A DNA stretch of 64,000 nt from Microbacterium tenebrionis (lineage in GTDB: Bacteria > Actinomycetota > Actinomycetes > Actinomycetales > Microbacteriaceae), in contig NZ_CAHJXQ010000007.1 of NCBI RefSeq assembly GCF_903645325.1, forward strand, positions 62,001 through 126,000. The letters are read 5' to 3'. The notes under the pieces are model-generated. The model was not told where the DNA came from and searched no databases. It worked only from the letters and a program-made list of their open reading frames with translations. This document shows, piece after piece, positions 9,148 through 17,481 of this stretch. The position numbers were made by a program, and so were the translations under genes. The stretch's first letter is position 1. Every line of letters starts with the position of its first letter.

Positions 9148-9804
9148 GTGGATGCCGCCGACCCGCTGCCCGATCGCCCTGCCCCCGACAACCCGCAAGG
9201 CAAGCTCGTGCTGCTGCGCCACGGCGAGACCGAGTGGTCACGAACCGGGCGGCACACCGGCCGCACCGATGTTCCGCTGACCGAGCACGGCGAGGAGCTG
9301 GCGCGGGCGGCCGGCGAGCTCGTGCGCGGATACGATTTCCGGCTCGTGCTCACCTCTCCCCTGCAGCGCGCGCGCCGCACAGCGGAACTCGCGGGCCTCG
9401 ACGCCGAGATCGATCCGCAGCTGATCGAATGGGACTACGGCGGGTACGAGGGCCGCACGACCCAGGACATCCGCGCCGAGCTCGGCTACAACTGGTCGGC
9501 GTTCACGCACGGCGTGATCCGCGGCGAGACCCCCGGCGAGACCGTGGAAGAGGTCGCCGCCCGGGCATCACGCGTGCTGACCCGCGTTCTCCCGGCGATG
9601 GTCGACGGAGACGTCGCCCTCGTCGCGCACGGACACTATCTGCGCATCCTCGCCGCGGTGTTCCTGCGGCAGGCGCCGCGGTTCGGCGCATCCATCACCT
9701 TCGGCGCCGGTTCCGTCTCAGTGCTCGGATACGACCGCGAGCAGCCGGCGATCCTGGCGTGGAACCACGGTCCGCAGCTGCCGCTCGAGCCGCCGCGGTC
9801 ATGA
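9148..9804 (+). CDS. Histidine phosphatase family protein
   Basis: A 218-residue member of the phosphoglycerate-mutase-like superfamily. It has the phospho-His motif LLRHGETEW, the second Arg in LTSPLQRARRTAEL, the acid residue in EWDYGGYEG and the second catalytic His in VALVAHGHYLR. It removes phosphate from small molecules or proteins; the substrate is unknown. I place the start at GTG 9148, where TACGCT lies 7 bp upstream as a likely -10 of a leaderless transcript. The frame extends further upstream with Arg-rich sequence that does not look coding. Confidence 0.9.
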   Translation: MDAADPLPDRPAPDNPQGKLVLLRHGETEWSRTGRHTGRTDVPLTEHGEELARAAGELVRGYDFRLVLTSPLQRARRTAELAGLDAEIDPQLIEWDYGGYEGRTTQDIRAELGYNWSAFTHGVIRGETPGETVEEVAARASRVLTRVLPAMVDGDVALVAHGHYLRILAAVFLRQAPRFGASITFGAGSVSVLGYDREQPAILAWNHGPQLPLEPPRS

Positions 9805-9874
9805 CGCGGCGCGGCGCCCGCACTCGCAGAGTTCTGGGGCTGACGGCGTCGGTGGTCTCGGGCACGATGGAGGC

Positions 9875-10660
9875 ATGACCGACGGGTACGACTCCGAGTT
9901 CCTGGCCACCTCCGTCCCGCTCCCCCGACCGCGCGGCGTTTTGCGCGACCTCGCCTACCCGCGGTTCTCGGTGCTGCTCGACCCCGCGCGCCGGTTCGCC
10001 GCCGTCACCGCGGTGAACATCGACGGAGCGCAGTTGCGCGAGGTGCCGCGCTCGGGCGACTGGCGTCTGGATTCACGGGTGGATGCCGATGAGCAGGCCG
10101 GCCCCGACGTGTACTCCCGCAACGATCTCGACCGCGGCCACCTCGTGCGCCGCCGCGACCCCGGGTGGGGCACGGCCGACGAGGCGCGGGATGCCACCGA
10201 GGCGACGTTCTTCTACCCGAACGCCGCACCGCAGGCCGCCGGGTTCAACCAGTCGAAGGAGCTGTGGCTCGGACTCGAGGACCATGTCCTCGCCTATGCC
10301 GAGGCGACCGATCAGCGCGTCTCGGTGTTCACGGCTCCGGTGCTCGCGGACGACGATCCGCCGTATCGCGGCGTCCGGGTGCCGCTGCGTTTCTGGAAGG
10401 TGGCGGCCTGGGAAGGGTCTGCCGGGTTGGCAGCGGCCGGATTCGTGCTGGATCAGACCGAGCTCGTCGACACCTCTCAGGGTGTTCTCGCCGTGCCGCC
10501 GCTGGGAGCCTTCCGGACGTTCCAGGTTCCGATCGGCGACATCGCCGAGATCACCGGGGTCGACTTCGGCGCCCTCGCCGAGGCGGATTCGCTGCGCGTG
10601 CGCGGCGTGCGTCCGGGTGACTGGCGGGTGCTCGACGGCACCGCCGACATCGTGCTCTGA
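9875..10660 (+). CDS. DNA/RNA non-specific endonuclease (NUC family)
   Basis: A 261-residue protein of the beta-beta-alpha-metal NUC superfamily. The signature DRGH is present in NDLDRGHLVRR, with NAAPQAAGFNQ downstream providing the conserved Asn/Gln helix that follows in this family. No signal peptide is seen (MTDGYDSEFLATS), so an intracellular place is likely. Related proteins are either degradative nucleases or EndoG-like. The ATG at 9875 lies 70 bp after the phosphatase stop. Confidence 0.88.
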   Translation: MTDGYDSEFLATSVPLPRPRGVLRDLAYPRFSVLLDPARRFAAVTAVNIDGAQLREVPRSGDWRLDSRVDADEQAGPDVYSRNDLDRGHLVRRRDPGWGTADEARDATEATFFYPNAAPQAAGFNQSKELWLGLEDHVLAYAEATDQRVSVFTAPVLADDDPPYRGVRVPLRFWKVAAWEGSAGLAAAGFVLDQTELVDTSQGVLAVPPLGAFRTFQVPIGDIAEITGVDFGALAEADSLRVRGVRPGDWRVLDGTADIVL

Positions 10661-10668
10661 GCCCGCAG

Positions 10669-11064
10669 TCAGATCGCCATCGCGTACTCGCCGAACCCCA
10701 TCGCGATCAGCAGCGACAGCACGGCGAGGACGAGGACGACCGGGGTCATCGTGTACCGCTCCGGCTTGCTGCGCGAGATCGCGTTCATGACGATGCCGAT
10801 CGCGAAGTACGCGAAGACGATCCACATGGCGACCTGCGCGACGGCATCCGGCAGCAGCGACGTGATGCCGGCCCGCTCCCACGCGATGAACGCGATCAGG
10901 GCGTAGATGACGATCGAGACGGCGCTGCCGATGCGCAGGTTGCGCGGCAGCACCCGATGCTGACCTCCCCAGGCGAAGCGCCCCCAGGGCGCACCGGCGG
11001 CGAGCGCGGTCTGGAACACCGCGAGCAGGGCGAGGATCACTGTCAGGGCGAGCGCGAAGGGCAC
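10669..11064 (-). CDS. Four-helix membrane protein of unknown function
   Basis: A 131-residue protein beginning (GTG)PFALALTVILALLAVFQ with four predicted membrane helices separated by short loops (SRSKPERYTMTP before the last one). I chose GTG 11064 because the first helix begins there and TACCGT lies just upstream as a possible leaderless -10. I do not recognise the family. It converges on the endonuclease gene with 8 bp between stops and shares its direction with pirin. Confidence 0.7.
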   Translation of the reverse strand: MPFALALTVILALLAVFQTALAAGAPWGRFAWGGQHRVLPRNLRIGSAVSIVIYALIAFIAWERAGITSLLPDAVAQVAMWIVFAYFAIGIVMNAISRSKPERYTMTPVVLVLAVLSLLIAMGFGEYAMAI

Positions 11065-11104
11065 GGCTACACGGTAGCGGTCCTGGGTAGGCGGGAGGAA
11101 GCCG

Positions 11105-12100
11105 CTACTCGCGCGGCCGCAGCCGGACCCCCGGCAGCGCGGGCGCCGGCAGCGGCTTCGGCTGGTCGGGCGGGAACTCTCCGAAGAGGGCTCGCTTGCC
11201 GACATCCTGCGGGTCGGTGGGCTCGAAGCCGAGCTCGGCCTGGTACCGGCGGCGGAACTCAACGATCTCGTCGTGATCGCGCCCGACGAAGTTCCACCAC
11301 ATGACGATCTGCTCGCCGAGCGGGACGCCGCCGAGCAGGATGATGCGGGCACCGGCATCCGATGCTGTGATCTCGATCGTGTCGGACCCGGGCGGCACGT
11401 AGGCGAGTGAGCGGTGGGCGACGGCCGCGCCGTTCACCGTGACGTCGTCGCTCTCGGCGAGCACGGCGAGCTCGAAGTCGGCGCGCACCGGCAGCCGCAC
11501 GACGGCGCCGGGGTCGAGGATCAGCTCGGCGCCCAGCAGATCGGGTGTCCGGGTGTCGACGGGAGAGACAGAATCCAGGAGCGAGCCGATGAAGACCCGC
11601 ACGGTCGCACCGGGAATCTGCACCGGCTCCGGCTCGTAGTGGGCGAACGCGTTCTCGCCGAACCGGGTCGCGTCCGGCATCGCGTACCAGAGCTGCACGC
11701 CGTGCAGGGTGGTGGTCGCGGGGTCGCTGAGCTCCTGGTGCGTGATGCCGCGGCCGGCGATCATGAGGTTGAGCTCCCCGGGGACGACTGCGGCCGCGTT
11801 ACCCCCGGAGTCGAGGTGGTCGATCCGTCCGCTGAACAGCCACGAGACCGTGGCGAGACCGGTGTGCGGATGCCGCGGTACCTGCATCCCGCCCGTCTCC
11901 GACACGTCGTCGGGCCCGTAGTGATCGAGGAAGCACCAGGCGCCGACGAGTGAGCGCTGCTTCTGCGGCAGGGTGCGGTAGACGGTCATGGCGCGCGGCC
12001 CGCCGAGCGGCACCAGGCGCGGCTCGAGCACCTCGGTGTCCGTGCACAGCTCGCCGGCGTCCAGGACCTCGACGTCGGGCGACCGCTCGAGGTTCGTCAT
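11105..12100 (-). CDS. Pirin family protein
   Basis: A 331-residue bicupin protein with the pirin signature: GAWCFLDHYGP, then PHPHTGLATVSWLF carrying the metal-binding His pair, and LNLMIAGRGITHQE with another His. Bacterial pirins bind a metal ion and some act as quercetinases or redox-linked regulators. A second weaker cupin occupies the C-terminal half. Its ATG overlaps the stop of the upstream AhpD-like gene (ATGA), so the two are co-translated, which fits a shared redox role. Confidence 0.92.
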   Translation of the reverse strand: MTNLERSPDVEVLDAGELCTDTEVLEPRLVPLGGPRAMTVYRTLPQKQRSLVGAWCFLDHYGPDDVSETGGMQVPRHPHTGLATVSWLFSGRIDHLDSGGNAAAVVPGELNLMIAGRGITHQELSDPATTTLHGVQLWYAMPDATRFGENAFAHYEPEPVQIPGATVRVFIGSLLDSVSPVDTRTPDLLGAELILDPGAVVRLPVRADFELAVLAESDDVTVNGAAVAHRSLAYVPPGSDTIEITASDAGARIILLGGVPLGEQIVMWWNFVGRDHDEIVEFRRRYQAELGFEPTDPQDVGKRALFGEFPPDQPKPLPAPALPGVRLRPRE

Positions 12101-12570
12101 CGCACGAGTTTCCCGTCGGCATCACGCGGACGCACCGGATGCTCGCTGAGGATGGAGATCCGGTTGAAGGCGTTGATCGTCACGGCCACCCACTCGGCGG
12201 CGACGAAGGTCTCATCGCCGAGTACGGAGCGGGCGCCGAACAGATCGGCCTCGGACTCTTCGCTCAGTGGCAGCACCGTAGCCGCCTCCGCGATCGCGAG
12301 CACAGCCTTCTCGCGCTCATCGAACAGGTCGGTCTCGCGCCAGCCGGGCAGCAGATCGAGCTTCTGCTGCGGGATGCCGGCATGGCGGGCCTCGCGCGCG
12401 TGCAGGTCCATGCAGAAGGCGCACTGGTTGATCTGGGAGGCGCGCACCTTGATGAGCTCGGACTCCTGAATGCTCAATCCGCCCTTCTCCGCCGCCTCGC
12501 GGACCGCCGTCGAGAAGGTCGACGCAGCCTTCCAGGCGTCGGGCATGGTCTTGTCGAGGAACGGTCGCAT
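12097..12570 (-). CDS. Carboxymuconolactone decarboxylase / AhpD-like protein
   Basis: A 157-residue protein of the CMD/AhpD fold. The redox motif CAFCMDLH (CxxC plus His three residues on) is intact and is preceded by ELIKVRASQINQ, a family landmark. Such proteins act as alkylhydroperoxidases or thiol relays. The start at 12570 (MRPFLDKTMP) is supported by GGAG 7 bases upstream; a slightly longer start at 12585 has no ribosome site. It is the first gene of a two-gene operon with pirin. Confidence 0.92.
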   Translation of the reverse strand: MRPFLDKTMPDAWKAASTFSTAVREAAEKGGLSIQESELIKVRASQINQCAFCMDLHAREARHAGIPQQKLDLLPGWRETDLFDEREKAVLAIAEAATVLPLSEESEADLFGARSVLGDETFVAAEWVAVTINAFNRISILSEHPVRPRDADGKLVR

Positions 12571-12663
12571 GGATTCTCCGATCATCGGAAGGGTCGTCAG
12601 GAGGGATGCTCTGGCTCGATCGTATCGAGCCGGTCGCGGTCGTGCGCCGGGTCGTTCGCCCGG

Positions 12664-13120
12664 TCAGCCGCCCGGTGTCAGCGACGGGATGCCGACGAGC
12701 TCGCGGAGACGGTCGGCGTCGACGTTCGCTCCGAACGCCGGGTTTCCGGGCTCGAGCCGGGTGCCCTCGGCGAGGTCGCCGACGACCACGGGGTCGAACC
12801 CGAGGGCGTCGACGATCTCCGCCGCCGTCTCGAGGTCGTCGGGTAGGTCACCCGCGATCGCGATCGCCTTGCGGCCGGGCTGACCGACGGGTCTCGCCTC
12901 GTCCTCGAGGTCGTGGTAGCCCATGTCGTTCAGCGCCTTGACGATCCGCGACTCGGGCACGAGCTGCTGGACGAAGACGCTCGACGACAGGGCGCCGGGC
13001 AGGATCTGTTCGCGGGGACCGTCGACCTCCCACCAGTGGTTCATCGTGTCGATCACGAGCTTGCCTAGGAGGTGCTCCACGGGGTGCGTGCGGTGCTTGC
13101 CGAGCGGGAGGGCTGATCGA
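12664..13120 (-). pseudogene. F420-dependent NADP reductase-like gene, N-terminus lost
   Basis: On the minus strand, residues SALPLGKHR, then LLGKLVIDTMNHWWEVDGP and AIAIAGDLPDDLETAAEIVDALGFDPVVVGDL, match the second half of NADPH:F420 reductase-like Rossmann proteins (usually ~210 residues). The first ~85 residues, including the GxGxxG nucleotide motif, are missing. The homologous sequence stops near 13120, where unrelated fragments begin. The remaining frame could start at GTG 13080, but a protein without the Rossmann loop should not bind NADPH. This marks the left edge of the disturbed region. Confidence 0.75.
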
Positions 13121-13334
13121 TGGCGTCGGGCTGCATCTGACGGTCGAGCCGGATCACCCGGAGGACGCCGTCACACTGATCGAGGCGCACCTCGATGGTC
13201 TTGCCCACCCCGCTGCGGCGGCCGCTACCTGACGGTCACGCCCCCGCGCCGACGAACTCGATGCGACACGTGTGCGTACCCACCGAGGCGATCACAGCCG
13301 CGTCTTGGCGAGCATGGTGGCGAGGTCGGTCATG
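13121..13334. other. Junction made of gene crumbs
   Basis: Two short coding-like pieces with no complete gene. On plus, 13122-13234 reads as a natural-looking tail (GLHLTVEPDHPEDAVTLIEA, stop TGA). On minus, 13292-13333 reads MTDLATMLAKTRL then stop, with a perfect GGAGG ribosome site before its ATG, as if only the head of a gene survives. I cannot assign either piece to a family. Confidence 0.4.
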
Positions 13335-13473
13335 GACGCCTCCGTTCTTCGCCAGCAGCGCACCCACGCGCGTGTTCGTTCCCGTCACTGGATTGTCAGG
13401 TCCGTTCGACATGGAGATCGACGCCGTCGCCTACCGCGACATCACGCCCGATCCAGGCATCGCGGTCGACTAG
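13335..13473 (+). pseudogene. C-terminal fragment resembling a RidA/YjgF family protein
   Basis: The plus frame PTRVFVPVTGLSGPFDMEID followed by AVAYRDITPDPG and a TAG stop resembles the last strand of RidA-type enamine deaminases, where an Arg-x-x-V...EIDAVA pattern ends the protein. Everything upstream of about residue -40 is lost or unrelated. Family assignment rests on about 35 residues only. Confidence 0.35.
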
Positions 13474-13511
13474 TTGAAGTCGCCGCCCCCGCCGCCGCTG
13501 TCGGAGACACC

Positions 13512-13590
13512 ACTAGTTTGTCCGTAGATATGGCGATTCGAGCGATTCCGCCAACAGTTTGTCGGCTTTCTCCGCCAACTAGATTGTCCG
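13512..13590 (+). repeat. Three direct copies of an ACTAGATTGTCC-like motif (left cluster)
   Basis: ACTAGTTTGTCCG (13512-13524), ACAGTTTGTCGG (13554-13565) and ACTAGATTGTCCG (13578-13590) lie in the same orientation within 79 bp. The second and third are both preceded by CCGCCA. The motif recurs at 17.5 kb, mainly inverted. Arrays of short transposase sites at each end of an element look like this in Tn7- and Tn5053-type transposons, but no transposase could be tied to them. Confidence 0.55.
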
Positions 13591-13684
13591 ACCTGCATAA
13601 GTCGTTCGACCGGTCCCACGGAGCAACCCTCGAAACAAGGCCGCGGCCCCATCCTCTGGACCCGTCCCCTCTGCACGGCATGCG

Positions 13685-14152
13685 TTACAGCGCTGCCTGG
13701 TCTGCGTCAGCGCGACCTGAGCTCACGGCTCGCCATCCCTGCCATTTCACGCTGAGGCCCGCCCTCCAACCCGCGCCCCATGGGAGGAGGCCGGCCTCCC
13801 TCTTCGCCCGTTGCCACTCAAGCTTGAGCATGGCCTGAAAGTGCGCGACCAACTCCCGTCCTGCATCAGGCGAAGGCGCCGAGACGTACTGGTTGAGTAG
13901 GTCGACGGCTTCTTGGTCCTTATAGGGATTCAGGCGGAGTACGATCGCGTTTCGCATTCGTTCGCGTTCGCGCACGTCTTCTTCGCCGACGAATGCTGGG
14001 ACCAGTTCGCGCAATGCCAGTCGCCAGTTCTGCCTCTCCTCGATCACCGCCTTGTGCTTGATGTTCCGTGCGACACCCCAAATGCTGACGATTGCACTCG
14101 TGAGGGCTGCGATCAACGCGACGATTCCAACGGTCAGCCAGTAGTCACTCAA
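13685..14152 (-). CDS. Membrane-anchored protein of unknown function
   Basis: A 155-residue protein with one N-terminal membrane helix (residues ~5-27, VGIVALIAALTSAIVSIWGV) and a charged cytoplasmic helical part with a regular segment NAIVLRLNPYKDQEAVDLL. It ends in a Trp/Gly-rich tail. No family is recognised. Transcribed in the same direction as the LRR gene, 74 bp behind it, in a segment whose GC is visibly lower than its surroundings. Confidence 0.6.
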   Translation of the reverse strand: MSDYWLTVGIVALIAALTSAIVSIWGVARNIKHKAVIEERQNWRLALRELVPAFVGEEDVRERERMRNAIVLRLNPYKDQEAVDLLNQYVSAPSPDAGRELVAHFQAMLKLEWQRAKREAGLLPWGAGWRAGLSVKWQGWRAVSSGRADADQAAL

Positions 14153-14226
14153 GCGGCCGCCTACATGTTCAAGCGGATGAATCTGCGCGGGTTGAGGCTA
14201 TCGAATCGCTCGCGCCTCAAGCTCGG

Positions 14227-16062
14227 TTACCTCGTGCTGATAGTCAGCCCCTCCGTCTGTTCCAACCGGGAGGTATCCCACGGGCTCTCGTAGCTCTTCG
14301 ATACAAGAGTGAGGCTTGTCAGTCGTGAGAGGTGTTCGAGTGGGCTGACGTCGCGCACGAGATTCGAGTTCTCCCGCAGGACGAGCGATTCGAGCCGCGT
14401 GAGATTCGCCAAGGAATCTAGATCTTCGTACTCATGCGCAAGCTTGCAGTTCTTAAGCTCAAGGTGCGTCAGCCCGTGGAACTGGCCAACGTCGCGGAGT
14501 AGGCGCCAGCCTTCGCATGTGTCGATGACCAGCGTGTGAAGTCGAGGCAGGCCGGCCAGCGTCTCGAGGTCGTGCAGGTGCGTCGGTCCGTCCCCAATCC
14601 ACTCTCCCTCGATCTCGAGACGCTCCAACCGGGCGAGCGTGGAGAGAGGTTTCAGGTCCGGCATGGTGGCGGAGGAAATGCGGAGTGTCTCGAGATGATC
14701 GAGGTGTGAGATGGCATCAAGCGCGTTCGTTCCGTATAGATCCCCGGCCACCTCGAGTTCGACCAGTCCTCTGGTCAGCGAGATGGCATCCCAGTTGGCA
14801 AAGCTGGTGTACCCGTCTCCCTGTATCAGCTTCACCTTTCTCAGGGTGGAGAGGCTGCTCAAGGGGCCGAGGTCCAGGGCTCCTCCCTCGTACTTGTAGG
14901 GGTCCAGGCGAACACCGGTGAGTTCAAGTTGCGCAAGCTGACCGAGGTTTGAAAGGGCTTCGAGGTCGGCGACACCCGACACGTCGCGAAGGGTAAGTGA
15001 TTTTAGCGTCGACAGGTTCCCGATCTTGCGAAGGCCGCGGATGTGCATTCGGTCAAACCAGAGACCCTCGAGCCTACTGAGCTTGGCGAGCGCCGAAAGA
15101 TCTTCGAGGTCCCCGGTGGAGTAGAGCACTAATTCCCGTAGCTGTCGGACATTCGATATGCCGCTGAGGTCGGTAAACCAACCCATGTGACCGACTTCAA
15201 GCTTCGCAAGTCCGGTCAATCCGGATATGGAGTCGAACTCCAGCGCGTCCGACATTGAGGTGAGTTCGAGTCGAGCGAGGCGTTCGAGGCCTGCCAATGG
15301 ACGAAAGTCCTTGACGTTCGCGAGATGGGCGAGCGCGAGGTGCTGTAGCCCATCGAGCGTGGCGATGGCATCGATGCTTGAGATGCCCTTGCCCCCGCGA
15401 ATCTCTAGGCGGCGGAGGTTGGCAAGCCCCGCAATGGGGCTCAGGTCGACTTCATCGTCAATCGGGTTCAGACTCAGCGCATCGATGTTCGTCGCGTACT
15501 GCATTCCCTCCAGGTTGAGCTCACGTCGCTGATTTCGGTACGTGCTGATGTAGAGATCCCCGGTCAGCGACTCCATCTGTTCGGCTGTGATGGTGCTCCG
15601 CTCATCCCAAGGCGTGTGGAGCCTTTCCCAGACGATGTTTGCCAGGAACTCATCGGATACCACGCCGAAGGCGTGCCGCCCGTGTCGGTACCCCGAGTCG
15701 CGTCGTTGTTGCTCACGACGCTGCAGGAGCGCGCGCAGGTGGTCAACGCGCGATTTCGCGTCCGCTAGGGCGGCCGACCTGCGGGCCTCTTCGCGATCGA
15801 GCGCGTCCTGGATACGCCTTCGCTTCGCTTCACGTTTCGCGAGTTCTTGCTCCCGCTCCAGCTCAGCTTCGCGGCGCTCCTGCTCTTCACGTCGGTTCTT
15901 ACTGGCCTTGCTTGCAACTACCGACACGACGACGGTCACCGCGATGGTGAAGATGAACCGCCCCCCTGCATACTCCATATCCCCAGTGCCCGGATTGGGG
16001 AAGATCTGGTAGCTGAGAAAGAGGGCAACGAAGAATGCGGCGATGCCAGCGAGTGCAGCCAT
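14227..16062 (-). CDS. Membrane-anchored leucine-rich-repeat protein
   Basis: A 611-residue protein. Residues ~1-60 hold two hydrophobic helices (AALAGIAAFFVALFL and FIFTIAVTVVVSVVAS). Residues ~60-125 are a highly charged heptad region (EEQERREAELEREQELAKRE) likely to be a coiled coil. From ~190 to the end run about 17 leucine-rich repeats of roughly 22 residues with the L-x-x-L-x-L pattern and DL-S-P-L-A-x-L ends, similar to bacterial SDS22/internalin-type LRRs. The topology suggests the LRR domain is cytoplasmic. LRRs bind protein partners. Its ATG overlaps the stop of the preceding small gene (TAATG). Lower GC than flanking DNA suggests transfer. Confidence 0.85.
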   Translation of the reverse strand: MAALAGIAAFFVALFLSYQIFPNPGTGDMEYAGGRFIFTIAVTVVVSVVASKASKNRREEQERREAELEREQELAKREAKRRRIQDALDREEARRSAALADAKSRVDHLRALLQRREQQRRDSGYRHGRHAFGVVSDEFLANIVWERLHTPWDERSTITAEQMESLTGDLYISTYRNQRRELNLEGMQYATNIDALSLNPIDDEVDLSPIAGLANLRRLEIRGGKGISSIDAIATLDGLQHLALAHLANVKDFRPLAGLERLARLELTSMSDALEFDSISGLTGLAKLEVGHMGWFTDLSGISNVRQLRELVLYSTGDLEDLSALAKLSRLEGLWFDRMHIRGLRKIGNLSTLKSLTLRDVSGVADLEALSNLGQLAQLELTGVRLDPYKYEGGALDLGPLSSLSTLRKVKLIQGDGYTSFANWDAISLTRGLVELEVAGDLYGTNALDAISHLDHLETLRISSATMPDLKPLSTLARLERLEIEGEWIGDGPTHLHDLETLAGLPRLHTLVIDTCEGWRLLRDVGQFHGLTHLELKNCKLAHEYEDLDSLANLTRLESLVLRENSNLVRDVSPLEHLSRLTSLTLVSKSYESPWDTSRLEQTEGLTISTR

Positions 16063-16226
16063 TAGTGGGACTCCGACTGCTCAAGTGTCTTGAGAGGAGT
16101 GGGGCAGTCCTGCGCGGAGGTGGTCAGCTCCATCATCTTCTGCGCGTATGTCCCGCCATCGATCTCACCGACGTCGTACCGGCGCATCAGCTCATCGACC
16201 TGCGCCTGCAGTACTGCCCAGTCCAT
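16062..16226 (-). CDS. Small SHOCT-like protein (54 aa)
   Basis: Fifty-four residues from ATG 16226, chosen because GGGAGG lies five bases upstream. The sequence VDELMRRYDVGEIDGGTYAQKM has the shape of a SHOCT-type short C-terminal domain (L-x-x-x-Y-x-x-G-x-I-x-x-x-x-Y-x-x-K). SHOCT domains are small oligomerisation or binding modules. It is translationally coupled to the LRR gene through a TAATG overlap, so the two products probably work together. Confidence 0.6.
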   Translation of the reverse strand: MDWAVLQAQVDELMRRYDVGEIDGGTYAQKMMELTTSAQDCPTPLKTLEQSESH

Positions 16227-16309
16227 CCGTACCTCCCAGTTGCTACTCAGCGACGTTTCGACCACCCACCTAACTGGCGGCCGGAGTGAATCCGTGTGTG
16301 GCTCTCGAA

Positions 16310-16453
16310 CTACGAGTCCATCTCGTCTTCAGCCTCGCACCAGTGATCGCCATCGTGCCCGACCTCCAGACGGCAGTGCACTCCTCCGTACTTGTGCCGA
16401 CCGTGCGGGAAGTACAGCGCATCGCACCAGTTGCTCGAATCACTCACGGGCAT
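16310..16453 (-). CDS. Very small Cys/His-rich protein (47 aa)
   Basis: Starting at ATG 16453, directly after GGGAG, a 47-residue frame contains WCDALYFPHGRHKYGGVHC and VGHDGDHWCEAEDEMDS. The Cys and His spacing (C-x-n-H-x-x-x-H-x-x-x-x-H-C, then H-x-x-x-H-x-C) suggests a metal-binding fold. It overlaps the end of the next upstream gene by 14 bp. No family recognised; small size limits certainty. Confidence 0.45.
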   Translation of the reverse strand: MPVSDSSNWCDALYFPHGRHKYGGVHCRLEVGHDGDHWCEAEDEMDS

Positions 16454-16622
16454 CTCCCGACTGGCTTCCCGCTGCGGGCGCGGCGGAGGGCGCCGAGGGA
16501 CCTTGCGTGGTTGCTTGTGGTCCGGCGTTCGGCATGCCGGATGGCGTGACGGCTGGCGCTGGTACGCTCCCTCGGAGCGGAGCCGCACTCCGCTCCACGA
16601 TTTGAGTGTTCCGATCCGCCAT
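16440..16622 (-). CDS. Small Pro/Ala-rich protein (60 aa)
   Basis: Sixty residues from ATG 16622, which follows GGAG. The body is low complexity (SVPAPAVTPSGMPNAGPQAT and onward to GSQSGDARE). It resembles the start of the next upstream small frame (shared pattern E-x-x-A-x-P...VP-x-GMP-x-x-GP), so the two may be a duplicated pair. No domain is visible. Confidence 0.35.
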   Translation of the reverse strand: MADRNTQIVERSAAPLRGSVPAPAVTPSGMPNAGPQATTQGPSAPSAAPAAGSQSGDARE

Positions 16623-16770
16623 CATCACTCCGTTCATTCAACGGTGCGGGCGCGGAGGCAGCCGGCCCGGTCGCGGGCATGCCTGCGGGCACGCTCGCCG
16701 CGGCGGGGCGCGTCCTCGCGATTGGCGATGCACTCTCCTTGAGAGTCGACCTGTCAGGCTCGTTGCTCAC
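16444..16770 (-). CDS. Possible small Pro/Ala-rich protein, uncertain 3' end
   Basis: From ATG 16770 the first ~48 residues (MSNEPDRSTLKESASPIART, then VPAGMPATGPAASAPAP) look like a paralogue of the 60-residue protein downstream. After about 16630 the frame turns into Arg/Ser-rich sequence that overlaps the next gene and looks non-coding, so either the true stop was lost by a frameshift near 16630 or only the first part was ever translated. Confidence 0.25.
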   Translation of the reverse strand: MSNEPDRSTLKESASPIARTRPAAASVPAGMPATGPAASAPAPLNERSDDGGSEHSNRGAECGSAPRERTSASRHAIRHAERRTTSNHARSLGALRRARSGKPVGRCP

Positions 16771-16780
16771 GATGCTCCAA

Positions 16781-17380
16781 TCATCCGGCTACTTCGACTT
16801 CGACTTGTTCGTCGTCGTCCACGAGCGAGTGAACGAAATCGTATCCGAGCTTGGGGCGCTTGTTCTTGCCGGGGTTCGTCGCCGCACGCCCGTGGGCCCG
16901 CCACCCGCCGCCGGCGGGGATGCGGCCGAGTTTCTTCACATCCATATGGACCAGCTCGCCCGGATGATCTCGCTCATACCTCGTGGTGGTCTTCTTCGAC
17001 GCACGCACCTGTTCCCCCGTCATCGGATCGAGATCCCACAGTGGTGGCATCCCGTGGCGGGCGAGGATCCGTGACACCGTCCGAGGCGCCACATCCAACC
17101 GATGGGCGATCTCGTCCCTGCTGAGGCGTTCCGCACGCCGCAGCGCCACAACCGCGTTCTCCACGGTCGCGGACGTCTTCGTGGGCATCGTCACAGGCCG
17201 TGACGAGCGGTCCTCCAAGCCCGCGTCTCCCTCGGTCCGATACCGGTCGATCCATCGTTGAACACACCTGCGGGACACGCCCATCGACGCCGCGATATGC
17301 GCCTGGGGCCACCCCTGCCGAGACCGCTCAATGATCAACCGCCGACCGTGAACAGTCAGACGGGCATTACGGTGGGACAC
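16781..17380 (-). pseudogene. IS481-family transposase, C-terminal half missing
   Basis: From GTG 17380 (SHRNARLTVHGRRLIIERSR) the frame shows an N-terminal helix-turn-helix with IAASMGVSRRCVQRWIDRYR, a second HTH, and the beginning of the integrase core (GELVHMDVKKLGRIP with the first catalytic Asp; DFVHSLVDDDEQ near the second). It stops at 16781 after ~200 residues, whereas IS481 transposases run to ~320, so the final Glu and the rest of the core are absent. The element cannot move itself. The truncation point abuts the small-gene cluster. Confidence 0.85.
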
Positions 17381-17481
17381 GAGAACCTCCGTGGTCGTCA
17401 AGACGTCAGATATCTCCACTAAGCCCGGAGGTTCTCCCCTCCCGCAACCCCACCACCGCCACCAACCTCATGGCCGGGTAC

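Noticed and set aside
12600..13480. tRNA gene as an integration site at the left edge
   Set aside because: I found no cloverleaf-like sequence or TTCGA-type T-loop arrangement in the junction, and no integrase gene elsewhere in the window.
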